A stretch of DNA of 64,000 nucleotides from Streptomyces spinoverrucosus (lineage in GTDB: Bacteria; Actinomycetota; Actinomycetes; Streptomycetales; Streptomycetaceae): positions 310,001 through 374,000 of the forward strand of contig NZ_JADPZX010000002.1 in the NCBI RefSeq assembly GCF_015712165.1, written 5' to 3'. Below are positions 56,149 to 64,000 of the stretch, piece by piece (within the stretch, counting starts at the first letter, position 1; every line of letters begins with the position of its first letter). Both the position numbers and the translations under genes were made by a program. Under the pieces are notes generated by a model, which made no database searches, was not told the origin of the DNA, and saw only the letters and a program-made list of their open reading frames with translations.

Positions 56149-57624
56149 CTATGTACCCCGCGTACAGCGGCCCTTCGGACTGGTCGCCGGTGGGCGGCAC
56201 TGGAGGGCGAAGTCGGCGGGCTTGGTGCTCAGGTAGCGGCCCATGCAGGCGTTCGGTGTCGTCCGTCCGCGCTCGGCGCAGAAGGCCAGTGCCGCGCGGC
56301 CGTTGGCGAACGGGCCCGGAGTGTAGATCACCCAGTAGCCCGGGCGGAGCGAGGCGTACTTGTCGCTGCGGACGAAGACGGCCTCGGGCACGGACTCGCG
56401 GATCCGGGCGAGGCGCCGGTCGCGGGCCGCGGTGCCCGCGGAGAACGGTTCGGAGTACAGCTGGGCGACCCAGCGGCCGCCCCCGGCCGGGGCGGAGGGT
56501 GACTCGGACACCGTCGGGGTGGGTGTCGGCGAGGGCGACGCGCCGGGCGTCGGCGTCGACGACGTGCCCGCCGCGGAGCTGCCCTCCGCTCCCACGGTCT
56601 GCTTGTCGTCCCTCTTCCCGCCGTCGGGGGTGAGCAGAGTGAGGGCGAGTGCGGTGACGACGCCGGCGGCCAGGAGGGCGGTGACGGCGACCAGGAGCGG
56701 CTTGCGGCCACGCGGCCGGCGCTCCGGACGCGGCGTGTCCAGCTGCGTCGGTGTGGGCGCCGGAAGCGGAGCCGTCGGCATGGGCGTCACCGTCTGCGTC
56801 GGCTGGGCCCAGCGCGGTGTGGCGCCGGACTCCACCTGCGCCAGCAGCGCGTCCAGCTGCTCGGCGTCGGGGCGTGCCGCCGGGTCGCGCACGAGGAGGG
56901 ACTGCAGTACGGGGGCGAGTGGGCCGGAGCGGACGGGCGGGGGAACCGGGTCGTCGAGGACCGCGGCCAGTGTGGCGAGGGTCGTCTCGCGGCGCAGGGG
57001 GCTGACGCCTTCCGCACAGACGTACAGGACGAGCCCGAGGGACCACAGGTCGGCCGCCGGGTCGTCGCCGTGCCCACGGACCCGTTCGGGGGCCATGTAC
57101 TCGGGCGAGCCGACGAGTTCACCGGTGACCGTCAGCGCGGTCGCGCCCTGGAGGGCGGCGATGCCGAAGTCGGTGAGGACGGCGGTGCCGTCGGGGCGGA
57201 GCAGGACGTTGGCGGGCTTGACGTCGCGGTGCTGGATGCCGGCGGCATGCGCGGCGCGCAGCCCGGAGAGCACCTGTCGGCCGATGCGCGCCGCCTCCAC
57301 CGGTTCCAACGGGCCGTCGGTCAGCCGCTGTTGGAGCGAGACGCCCGGCACCAGCTCCATCACGATCCACGGATGGGGGTCGGCCTCGATGATCTGGTGG
57401 ACCGTCACCACGTACGGATTGCTGAGCCTGGCCAGGGCCCTCGCCTCGCGCATGACTCGTTCGCGTACGGCCTCGGAGGCCTCGGCGTCCGGCCGTACCG
57501 CCTTGAGTGCCACCTCGCGGTGCAGCACGGTGTCCCGGGCCCGCCAGACCGTGCCCATGCCTCCGCTGCCGAGCCGCTCGATGAGCTCGAAGCGTCCGTC
57601 GATCATGTCCCCCGCTGTGTTCAC
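56149..57624 (-). CDS. Membrane Ser/Thr protein kinase (Hanks type)
   Basis: A 491-residue kinase. The catalytic domain (~8-270) is complete: LGSGGMGTVWRARD (P-loop), VALKAV (Lys), GIQHRDVKPANVLL (catalytic loop), LTDFGIAAL (DFG) and SPEYMAPERVRG (activation end). A Pro/Thr-rich linker and one transmembrane helix (LLVAVTALLAAGVVTALALTLL, ~325-346) lead to an extracellular domain of ~100 residues with three Cys (GYWVIYTPGPFANGRAALAFCAERG...), not PASTA. GTG 57624 lies 7 bases after TAACCT, so the message may be leaderless; ATG 57606 is the alternative. It is convergent with the LAL gene. Confidence 0.9.
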   Translation of the reverse strand: MNTAGDMIDGRFELIERLGSGGMGTVWRARDTVLHREVALKAVRPDAEASEAVRERVMREARALARLSNPYVVTVHQIIEADPHPWIVMELVPGVSLQQRLTDGPLEPVEAARIGRQVLSGLRAAHAAGIQHRDVKPANVLLRPDGTAVLTDFGIAALQGATALTVTGELVGSPEYMAPERVRGHGDDPAADLWSLGLVLYVCAEGVSPLRRETTLATLAAVLDDPVPPPVRSGPLAPVLQSLLVRDPAARPDAEQLDALLAQVESGATPRWAQPTQTVTPMPTAPLPAPTPTQLDTPRPERRPRGRKPLLVAVTALLAAGVVTALALTLLTPDGGKRDDKQTVGAEGSSAAGTSSTPTPGASPSPTPTPTVSESPSAPAGGGRWVAQLYSEPFSAGTAARDRRLARIRESVPEAVFVRSDKYASLRPGYWVIYTPGPFANGRAALAFCAERGRTTPNACMGRYLSTKPADFALQCRPPATSPKGRCTRGT

Positions 57625-57806
57625 CCGCCATAGGTTAGGGCAGGAGCCCGGGCGGTCGCGGGGGCGTGTCGCCCTTCCGCCCCGCGCCCGGGGGTGAAGA
57701 TCGGCCGAGATACGTCGTAGCCGGTCCGGAAGCCGGCTCCGCCCCGTACGTTGCCACCAGTGCTCTGTGCCGAACGGCACACCGACCCCACGCACTGGGA
57801 GCTTCC

Positions 57807-60800
57807 TTGGACATCGAAGGCACCCACGAAGGCACCCACGAAGGCACCCACGAAGCCACCATCGACAACACCATGGAAAGCGCCTCGGACGCCGCTCGTA
57901 CCGGCCCCCTCTCCCGCCGCAGATTTTTGCAGGCCACCGCGACGGCCACGTCCCTCGCCACCGTGGGTACGCCGGTCGCGGTCGCGGCCACCGGTACGAC
58001 CAGCCTGTCATTCACCGCCGCCACCGGCGGTTCCGCGACCCTCGCCCCGGCCGGTGACCGGCTGGTCGCCGAGGTCCAGAACGTGCTCTGGTCCATCCCC
58101 CGGGCCGGCGGCCCGGCCGTCGCGCTCACCACGGCGGGCCTCGAACCCACGCGCCCGCAGTTCTCGCCCGACGGCAGCCGTCTCGTCGTCTGCGCCTACC
58201 GCGGCGGAGGGTTCCACCTGTGGACGCTGCGCCCCGACGGCAGCGGGCTGCGGCAGCTCACCGACGGCCCGTGGGACGACCGGGGCCCGGCCTGGTCGCC
58301 GGACGGCACTCGGGTCGCGTTCGCCTCCGAGCGCGGCGGCGACCCCGTGACCGGCGCGCCGTACCGCATCTGGGTCGTGGACGTGCGCACCGGCGAGGTG
58401 ACCCGGCTCACCGGACGCCCGGGCCAGGACGCGGCGACGGCCACGGAGGACTTCGACCCGACCTGGTCGCCCGACGGCGAGCGGGTGCTGTTCGTGCGCG
58501 CCACCGTCACCGCTTCCGGCGCACTGCGCGCGACCACTGTCGCCTCCGTGGCAGCCGACGGCTCGGGCCCGGTCACCACCGAGCACACCGACGACTCCGG
58601 CGCCCAGCTCATGACCCCGGCCGTCTCCCCCACCGGCCGTCTCGCCCACCTGCGCACCACGCCCCACCCCACGGCCTCCTGCACCCTCGTCGTGGACGAG
58701 AAACCGGTCGCCGTCGAGGGCGACGTTCTCCCCGCGCCGCCCCGCTGGACGGACGGCGAACGACTGCTCCTCACGGTCGACGGTCAGTTCCGGCTGCTCG
58801 ACCCGGGCGCGCCGGGCGACGGCGAGGAGATCCCGTTCACGGCCACGCTGCCCGTGGACCGCCCCCGCTATCGCGGCAAGAGGTACGACTTCGAAGGCAC
58901 CGGCACCCGTCCCGTCCTCGCCCTGCACCTGCCCGCCCTGTCACCGGACGGCCGCCGTGTCGCGTTCGCCGCTCTCAACGCGCTGTGGACCGCGGACACG
59001 GCGGGCGGCCGGGCGCCGCGCAAGGTGTTCCAAGTCCCGTCCACGCGTTACGTGTTGGCCCCGACGTGGACTCCCGACGGCACCGGGCTGGTGTACGCCG
59101 ACGACCGCGACGGGCTGTTCGCCGTACGGCGCCGGGACCTCGGCTCCGGGGAGGAGACCGTGCTCGCCGAGGGCGGGCGTGTCTTCCCCGCCCTCTCGCC
59201 GGACGGGACGCGGCTCGCCTGCCTGGACATGTCCGGCAACCTCGTGGTGCGCGACCTGCCCGACGGCGCCGAACGCGTCCTCGCCGCACCCCTCGGCGCG
59301 GGTGGACTGCCCGGCCGCCCCAGCTGGTCGCCCGACGGCCGGTACGTGGCCCTGTGCGACCGCAACCGGCTCAACCGGCGCTTCCGCGAGGGCTACAACC
59401 TCATCCGGGTCGTCGACACGACCGACGGGACCGCCGCCCTGCACGCCCTCGCCCCGCACGTCTCGCTCTCCGACCGCTACGACTCCGGGCCCGTCTGGTC
59501 GCCGGACGGCCGCTGGATGGCCGTCGTCGCGGAGTCGGCGCTGTGGCTGCTGCCGGTGCGAGCCGACGGCACCCCGGACGGTGAGCCGCGCCCGCTGACC
59601 ACCGAGCCGGCCGACCACCCGTCCTGGTCCGCCGACGCCGGCACCCTGCTCTACCTCTCGGCAGGCAAGCTGCGCCTGATCGACATCGACAGCGCGAAGG
59701 CCCGTACCGTCCGCGTCCCGCTGGAGTACCGCAGGCCCCGCCCGGCCGACACGGTGGTGCACGCGGGCCGCTTCTGGGACGGCACCGGGTCGGAGGTCCG
59801 CGAGGACATCGATGTCGTGGTCCGCGACGGCCGTGTCGCGGAGGTCGCCCCCCATCGGACCGGCCGCCCGGCCGCGCGCCGTGTCGACGCGAGCGGCCGA
59901 ACGGTGATCCCGGGCCTGTGGGACGCGCACACCCACCCCTGGCACACCACCTACGGCGGCCGCCAAACCGCGCTCCAACTCGCCTACGGCATCACGACGG
60001 CCGTCTCGCTGGGCGGGTTCGCCTACGAACAGGCCCGCGTCCGGGAGGCGGTCGCCGCCGGCGTGCTGGCCGGACCGAGGCTCCTGACCACCGGCGAGCT
60101 GCTCGACGGGGCGCGCGTCGCCTACAGCATGGGCCGTGCCCACCGCACCCGCGAGGGCCTGCGCCGCTCGCTGGCGCGCGGGGCGGCGCTGGACTGGGAC
60201 TTCGTGAAGACGTACGTACGAGCCCCCGGCTGGGTGATGAAGGAGGCCGCCGACTTCGGGCACGAGCGGCTCGGCGTGCGCAGCGGAAGCCATCTGTGCA
60301 GCCCGGGTGTGCAGCTCGGGCAGGATCTGACGACCCATCTTCAGGCCACGCAGCGGCTCGAGTTCGGGCACGCGACCTCCACCACGGGCCGCGCGTACCA
60401 GGACGTCGAGGAGATCTACACCCGCACCGACTTCCACCTGGTCGCGACGCCGTTCACGGCATCGCCCCTGCTCGGCGCGGACTCCGCGCCGGCGGACGAC
60501 CCACGGGTGACCGCGCTCATGCCACCGTGGGACACCGCGCTCGTGCGCGAGGCGGCCGGAAAGCCACCGACTGACGCACAACTGGCGACTCTGGACAGGG
60601 AGTTGAACGTCTACCGTCGGGTTCTCGCGGGCGGTGGACTGGTCGCGCTCGGCACGGACCAGCCGATCGTCCCGGTCGGGCTGCACCTGCATCTCGCGCT
60701 GCGCGCACTGCACCGCGCCGGGCTGTCGGCGGCCGAGGCGCTGCGCACCGCCACCCTGCTGCCGGCGCGGGTCTTCGGGGCGGATGCCGACCTGGGCACG

Positions 60801-61040
60801 TTGGAGGTGGGCAAGCTGGCCGACCTGACGATCGTGGACGGCGACCCCTTCACCGACTTCGCCACCCTGGTCCGCACGGTGGCGGTGCTCCGCGGCGGGG
60901 TCCTCTTCGAGCAGGCGGACCTGGTCGACGCGTTCGACGACACGGGCGTGCGAAGCGAGGCCGCCTCGGCCGTGGACTGGTTGGAGGTCAGCCGCCATAT
61001 GCGACGCGAGGGGTGCTGCGATCCGGAGAGCGGGGGCTGA
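57807..61040 (+). CDS. Secreted TolB-type beta-propeller fused to amidohydrolase
   Basis: About 1077 residues. A Tat signal (SRRRFLQATATATSLATVGTPVAVAA) follows an N-terminal GTHEGTHEGTHEA repeat. Residues ~60-630 are WD40/TolB-like PD40 blades (PQFSPDGSRLVV, PAWSPDGTRVAF, PTWSPDGERVLF, PALSPDGRRVAF). Residues ~650-1040 are a metal-dependent hydrolase: GLWDAHTHPWH (HxH), the Lys in FVKTYVR, His in SGSHLCSP and LEFGHATS, and Asp in ALGTDQP. The target bond is unknown; relatives act on dipeptides or cyclic amides. I prefer TTG 57807 because GGGAG precedes it; ATG 57873 lacks a site. Confidence 0.87.
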   Translation: MDIEGTHEGTHEGTHEATIDNTMESASDAARTGPLSRRRFLQATATATSLATVGTPVAVAATGTTSLSFTAATGGSATLAPAGDRLVAEVQNVLWSIPRAGGPAVALTTAGLEPTRPQFSPDGSRLVVCAYRGGGFHLWTLRPDGSGLRQLTDGPWDDRGPAWSPDGTRVAFASERGGDPVTGAPYRIWVVDVRTGEVTRLTGRPGQDAATATEDFDPTWSPDGERVLFVRATVTASGALRATTVASVAADGSGPVTTEHTDDSGAQLMTPAVSPTGRLAHLRTTPHPTASCTLVVDEKPVAVEGDVLPAPPRWTDGERLLLTVDGQFRLLDPGAPGDGEEIPFTATLPVDRPRYRGKRYDFEGTGTRPVLALHLPALSPDGRRVAFAALNALWTADTAGGRAPRKVFQVPSTRYVLAPTWTPDGTGLVYADDRDGLFAVRRRDLGSGEETVLAEGGRVFPALSPDGTRLACLDMSGNLVVRDLPDGAERVLAAPLGAGGLPGRPSWSPDGRYVALCDRNRLNRRFREGYNLIRVVDTTDGTAALHALAPHVSLSDRYDSGPVWSPDGRWMAVVAESALWLLPVRADGTPDGEPRPLTTEPADHPSWSADAGTLLYLSAGKLRLIDIDSAKARTVRVPLEYRRPRPADTVVHAGRFWDGTGSEVREDIDVVVRDGRVAEVAPHRTGRPAARRVDASGRTVIPGLWDAHTHPWHTTYGGRQTALQLAYGITTAVSLGGFAYEQARVREAVAAGVLAGPRLLTTGELLDGARVAYSMGRAHRTREGLRRSLARGAALDWDFVKTYVRAPGWVMKEAADFGHERLGVRSGSHLCSPGVQLGQDLTTHLQATQRLEFGHATSTTGRAYQDVEEIYTRTDFHLVATPFTASPLLGADSAPADDPRVTALMPPWDTALVREAAGKPPTDAQLATLDRELNVYRRVLAGGGLVALGTDQPIVPVGLHLHLALRALHRAGLSAAEALRTATLLPARVFGADADLGTLEVGKLADLTIVDGDPFTDFATLVRTVAVLRGGVLFEQADLVDAFDDTGVRSEAASAVDWLEVSRHMRREGCCDPESGG

Positions 61041-61066
61041 CGGCAGGTGCGTTGCCCCGGAACTGC

Positions 61067-62038
61067 TCAGTGGCTCCGGGGGTTCCGGCGCGGCATGATG
61101 ACGGCGTTGGGCAGGTTCGGCGCGGGAAGGCGGTCGCCCGGGTAGCCCTCGACGGCGCCGAAGCGGTCGGAGGACGCCTCCCAGTCCTCTCGGGCGCGGA
61201 CGATGTCCTCGTGGCTGCGGCCGACGAAGTTCCACCACATGACGATCTCCTCGTCGAACGGGGGCCCGCCGAGCAGGATCGTCCGCGCCGGGCCGTCCGA
61301 CTCGTTCACCAGCGTCAGGGCGTCGACGCCGGGGTGGACGTAGCCCAGTTCCGCCGGGCGCAGCGGGGTGTCGGCCAGCCGGACGTCCCCGCTGTCGACG
61401 AGGAGGCCGTGTTCGAAGGCGGCGTCCACGGCCAGGGTGATCGCCGTGTGCGGTGCGAGGGTGATCTCGGCACCGAGCAAGGGCGAGAAGGTCCGCACCG
61501 GGGAGGTGTCTTTGGCGAGTGAGCCCAGGAAGACCCTGATCTCGGCGCCGTCGGCCCGCACGGGTTCGGGTGCGTAGTGCTGGAAGTCGCGTGCGGTGTC
61601 CCGGTGCTCTTCGGGCAGCGCCACCCACAGCTGCACGCCGTGGAGGACCGCGGTGTGCGGGGTGGAGACCTCCGCGTGGGCGATGCCGTACCCGCCGGTC
61701 ATCAGGTTCAGCTCGCCGGGCCGGACGAGGGCGTGGCTGCCGAGACTGTCGCGGTGCTCGATCTCACCGCTGAACAGCCAGCTCACCGTCTGCAGTCCGG
61801 TGTGCGGATGCGGGGGAACGTCCATGCCGCCCGCCAGGGAGACATCGACCGGGCCGTAGTGATCCGCGAAGCACCAGGCCCCGATCAGCGTCCGGGTTCG
61901 CTGCGGCAGCGTCCGCCGTACGGACATCGCGCGCGGCCCACCCAGAGGCACCTCCCGCGCGGCGAGCACGTCGACTCGCGGCGCCTCGGCCGACCGCCTG
62001 TCATACGGCGCCGGCGCCGCGGCTTCCACGTTGCTCAT
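61067..62038 (-). CDS. Pirin family protein
   Basis: A 323-residue bicupin. The N-terminal cupin carries metal ligands in MDVPPHPHTGLQTVSWLFSGEIEHRDSLG (two His and, after the loop, His) and GYGIAHAEVS. The RTRTLIGAWCFADHYGPVD and FDEEIVMWWNFVGRSHEDIVRAREDWE segments are typical of pirins. Some pirins have quercetinase activity and others act in redox response. The ATG at 62038 follows GGAAGG, 22 bases after the stop of the marR gene, so the two form an operon under a MarR-type palindrome. Confidence 0.92.
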   Translation of the reverse strand: MSNVEAAAPAPYDRRSAEAPRVDVLAAREVPLGGPRAMSVRRTLPQRTRTLIGAWCFADHYGPVDVSLAGGMDVPPHPHTGLQTVSWLFSGEIEHRDSLGSHALVRPGELNLMTGGYGIAHAEVSTPHTAVLHGVQLWVALPEEHRDTARDFQHYAPEPVRADGAEIRVFLGSLAKDTSPVRTFSPLLGAEITLAPHTAITLAVDAAFEHGLLVDSGDVRLADTPLRPAELGYVHPGVDALTLVNESDGPARTILLGGPPFDEEIVMWWNFVGRSHEDIVRAREDWEASSDRFGAVEGYPGDRLPAPNLPNAVIMPRRNPRSH

Positions 62039-62060
62039 CGAGAACACCTTCCGCCTACTT

Positions 62061-62537
62061 CTACTTGTCCGAGGCCGGGTCGTCGTCCAGGTGCTCGACC
62101 ACGCGATCGGCGATCCGGGCGAGTGTTCGCAGCTCCGCCGGAGTGACATGGTCGAGGAACAGCGAACGCACCGCCTCGACATGGAGCGGGGCGGCCGCCT
62201 CGATCGCCGCCCGCCCCTCCTGCGTGATCACGACGAACGCGCCACGGCCGTCTTCGGCGCACTCCTCCCGCGTCACCAGCCCACGCTTGGCCATCCGGGC
62301 GATGTGATGGGACATCCGGCTCTTCTCCCACTCCACCGAGCGGGCCAGATCCACAAACCGCTGCCGGCCGTCCGGAGCGTCCGTCAGATTGACGAGCACC
62401 GCGTAGTCCGCCGCCGACAGCTTCGACTCCGCCTGGAGCAGGCGTGCCAGCCGACCGCCGAGCCGCTCGTGCAGGCGCACAAAGCCCCGCCACGCATGTT
62501 GCTCGTCCGCCGTCAGCCACCGCACCTTTTCCGCCAT
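62061..62537 (-). CDS. MarR family regulator of the pirin operon
   Basis: A 158-residue repressor with HTH KLSAADYAVLVNLTDAPDGRQRFVDLARSVEWEKSRMSHHIARMAKRGLVTREECAEDGRGAFVVITQEG. It has one Cys in the wing (REECAEDG), a possible redox sensor. It leads the marR-pirin unit; GGTTGACGCTTCACC at 62555-62569 covers its promoter. Related palindromes precede the NmrA and DoxX genes, so it probably controls all three units. The ATG at 62537 is close to that site. Confidence 0.9.
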   Translation of the reverse strand: MAEKVRWLTADEQHAWRGFVRLHERLGGRLARLLQAESKLSAADYAVLVNLTDAPDGRQRFVDLARSVEWEKSRMSHHIARMAKRGLVTREECAEDGRGAFVVITQEGRAAIEAAAPLHVEAVRSLFLDHVTPAELRTLARIADRVVEHLDDDPASDK

Positions 62538-62554
62538 GCAGAAAGTGTAGTCAT

Positions 62555-62569
62555 GGTTGACGCTTCACC
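62555..62569. promoter_or_regulatory. MarR-type operator, marR-pirin promoter
   Basis: GGTTGACGCTTCACC is an imperfect palindrome (GGTTGA / TTCACC with one mismatch) 18 bases upstream of the marR start. It shares its core with the sites at 63585 and 63697. Confidence 0.6.
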
Positions 62570-62600
62570 TAGCCAGGAGGGGGCGGCCTGTCGCTGGGAC

Positions 62601-63551
62601 TCAGCTCGCCTTGATGTTGGATGCGTTCTCGGCCAGCCAGTCGTCGAAGCTCCTGAGCGCCGGGTTGATCTGCCGCAGCTTCTTCAGGTCGCGGGCGCCG
62701 GTGAATTCCTGGTCGAAGTCGCCGTAGTACTGGAACATGTTGCCGATCTCGTCGGCCGCCGGTACGTCGAGGGCGCGGAAGACGTCGTACGGCACGGACT
62801 GGAAGCGCACCGGCTCGCCGAGCGCCGCCCCCAGCTTCTCCGCGTACTGCGCACCGGTCAGGTGATCGCCGGCCAGGCTGATGGTGCGGCCGATGAACTC
62901 CTGGCCGCCCTTCAGGACGGCGAGGGCCGTCCGGCCGATGTCGGCCACGTCCACGCCGGCCAGGAGCTTGCCGTCCTCCAGCGGCAGGGTCAGCGTCAGT
63001 ACGCCGTCCTCGGCGCGCTGGGGTGCCATGGCCTGCAGGAAGCCCTGGAAGAAGAAGGTCGTGTTCAGGAAGGTCGTGGGAACGCCGGCCTCGCGGAACA
63101 GACTGTTTCCTTCTCCCTTGGCGTCGAAGTGCGGCACGTTGTACCTGTCCTGCAGGACCGGCATCCGGTCGTCGTCCAGGGGCAGCAGGTCGCGGGTGTC
63201 CTCCAGCGTCGACCAGACCACATGGCGCAGCCCCGCGGACTTGGCGGCCCGGACGAGGACCTCGATCTCCTCCGTCTCCTTCGCCGCCGAGCCGTGCGCC
63301 CAGAAGTTGGTGACGAGGAAGGCACCGTAGGCACCCTCGAACGCCTTGTGCACGGTCGGCTCGTCGTGGAAGTCCGCCTCTACGACCTCGGCGCCGAGCG
63401 TGGCGAGTTCCTGGGCGGCGGCGGAGTCGGGGTTCCGGGTGAGCGCACGCACGGCGAAGCCCGCATCGGGATCGGCGAGGATCGCCCGCGCGACACCACC
63501 CCCCTGTGCGCCCGTTGCTCCGGTGACCGCGATGACCTTCTTGTCGCTCAT
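62601..63551 (-). CDS. NmrA family NAD(P)-binding protein
   Basis: A 316-residue atypical SDR: VIAVTGATGAQGGGVARAIL (GxxGxxG), VRALTRN, then TLEDTRDLLPLDD. The catalytic Tyr of classical SDRs is absent, and the sequence matches the NmrA/HSCARG type, which sense the NADP(H) ratio rather than catalyse. C-terminal GDFDQEFTGARDLKKLRQINPALRSFDDWL is typical of the group. The ATG at 63551 is preceded by a palindrome at 63585-63598, tying it to the MarR regulon. Confidence 0.9.
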   Translation of the reverse strand: MSDKKVIAVTGATGAQGGGVARAILADPDAGFAVRALTRNPDSAAAQELATLGAEVVEADFHDEPTVHKAFEGAYGAFLVTNFWAHGSAAKETEEIEVLVRAAKSAGLRHVVWSTLEDTRDLLPLDDDRMPVLQDRYNVPHFDAKGEGNSLFREAGVPTTFLNTTFFFQGFLQAMAPQRAEDGVLTLTLPLEDGKLLAGVDVADIGRTALAVLKGGQEFIGRTISLAGDHLTGAQYAEKLGAALGEPVRFQSVPYDVFRALDVPAADEIGNMFQYYGDFDQEFTGARDLKKLRQINPALRSFDDWLAENASNIKAS

Positions 63552-63584
63552 ATCGACCGTCCCTGGCTGAGGGGGAATGAATTG

Positions 63585-63598
63585 GTTGACGCGTCAAC
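63585..63598. promoter_or_regulatory. Perfect MarR-type palindrome upstream of the NmrA gene
   Basis: GTTGACGCGTCAAC (63585-63598) is a perfect 14-base palindrome 34 bases upstream of the NmrA start, in the promoter position. Confidence 0.8.
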
Positions 63599-63696
63599 AA
63601 CGATACACGGGAGAAACCGGCCGTCAATGACTACAGGACCATAAGGATGCGCCCCATCAGGTCATGACTCATCCATGCGACCTGATGGTTGACGCT

Positions 63697-63740
63697 GGTT
63701 GATGCGTCAACCTCGTTCGCGTAATTTAGATGATGCATCA
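63697..63740. promoter_or_regulatory. MarR-type palindromes upstream of the DoxX gene
   Basis: GGTTGATGCGTCAACC (63697-63712) has perfect GGTTGA/TCAACC arms. TGATGCATCA (63731-63740) is a second perfect palindrome. A half-site GGTTGACGC lies at 63688-63696. They precede the DoxX gene and share the core of the site at 63585. Confidence 0.7.
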
Positions 63741-63800
63741 ATCACATGGGCCGCAGACCCCGACCAGGCGGTGAGCAGGCCCCGATCACAAGAGGTCTCT

Positions 63801-64000
63801 GTGAACGTCGCTTTGTGGGCCGTCGCGGCCCTGCTCGCTGTCGTCTTCCTCGGTGCCGGCGCTACCAAGCTCGCCCAGACGAAGGAGAAGCTCACCGCCT
63901 CCCCGTCCATGGCCTGGGCGAACGACTTCCCGCCGGGTGCGATCAAGACGATCGGGCTGCTGGAGGTTCTCGCGGCCATCGGGCTGGTCCTGCCGGCAGC
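63801..64000 (+). CDS. DoxX-like membrane protein (N-terminal part, runs off the window)
   Basis: The first ~66 codons are present. Residues ~3-21 (VALWAVAALLAVVFLGAGATKL) form the first membrane helix with the family's GxxK element; then a short loop (TASPSMAWANDFPPGAIKTIG) and the second helix (LLEVLAAIGLVLP). This is the DoxX/DoxD-like family, small four-helix membrane proteins linked to thiol or quinone redox systems. GTG at 63801 follows AGAGGT. Palindromes upstream place it in the MarR regulon with NmrA and pirin. Confidence 0.85.
   Translation, partial: MNVALWAVAALLAVVFLGAGATKLAQTKEKLTASPSMAWANDFPPGAIKTIGLLEVLAAIGLVLPA

Noticed and set aside
57666..57806. A longer N terminus for the propeller/amidohydrolase
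   Set aside because: It would start without a ribosome site and only 42 bases from the divergent kinase start; the TTG at 57807 has GGGAG.

Overview
This is a 64 kb stretch of a high-GC actinobacterial chromosome, almost certainly Streptomyces. The evidence is strong GC bias at third codon positions, frequent GTG starts, many TetR/MarR/Lrp/LAL regulators, families typical of streptomycetes (DUF6421, DUF6214, DUF5134, DUF5997, Rv1733c-like), TTA codons confined to a secondary-metabolism pair, and a GC-rich dispersed repeat of the kind found across Streptomyces genomes. I see no rRNA, tRNA, CRISPR array, intact insertion sequence or prophage. The layout is that of a chromosome arm or shoulder: many short, independently regulated units.

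Left part (1-21 kb). An SDR/DUF6421 pair, a phosphodiesterase, acetyltransferases and VOC proteins are followed by an aldo/keto reductase behind a MerR-type promoter whose regulator is not in the window. A FUSC exporter is translationally coupled to a MarR regulator that carries about 195 residues of a 13-residue tandem repeat. Then come an M56 protease next to a DUF5134 membrane protein, a PAP2 phosphatase, a HAD hydrolase, an autoregulated TetR, a secreted LVIVD protein divergent from a DUF305 lipoprotein, a DUF6214 protein with a Cys/Tyr repeat insert, a ferredoxin-NADP reductase, an NCS2 permease, and an ArsR regulator divergent from an Old Yellow Enzyme.

Middle part (21-44 kb). A 1449-residue CtpI-like P-type ATPase appears to contain a second, catalytically dead P-type ATPase half; it follows a small lysine/arginine-rich membrane protein gene. 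A polysaccharide-degradation locus holds a secreted esterase with a 3' frameshift and two pectate lyases (PL1 and PL3) behind LacI-type operators. PaaX is divergent from an AidB-like acyl-CoA dehydrogenase. Then follow Rv1733c-like, BNR propeller, uracil-DNA glycosylase, BadF-type kinase, a CbiX-like protein without the usual histidine, a lactonase, a second FUSC exporter divergent from Lrp, a phosphatase, a wrecked GH127 pseudogene, a LysR-type effector domain without HTH divergent from DUF5997, and a DszC/SfnB-type flavoprotein.

Right part (44-64 kb). A four-gene paoABCD-type molybdenum aldehyde oxidoreductase operon, whose FAD subunit carries the extra four-cysteine cluster signature, is divergent from a TetR gene with two shared-class operators. 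Next is a terpene cassette, P450 plus class I terpene synthase, both with a TTA codon; the synthase has Pro in place of the metal-binding Asn of the NSE motif. It is followed by a LAL/LuxR regulator, a membrane Ser/Thr kinase, a secreted TolB-propeller/amidohydrolase fusion, and a MarR-controlled set (marR-pirin, NmrA, DoxX) whose promoters share TTGACGCGTCAA-like palindromes.

The most promising leads are the duplicated P-type ATPase, the altered NSE terpene synthase, the repeat-fused MarR, the HDxxH motif in DUF6421, the repeat inserted in frame in xdhC/paoD and the MarR-pirin-NmrA-DoxX mini-regulon.
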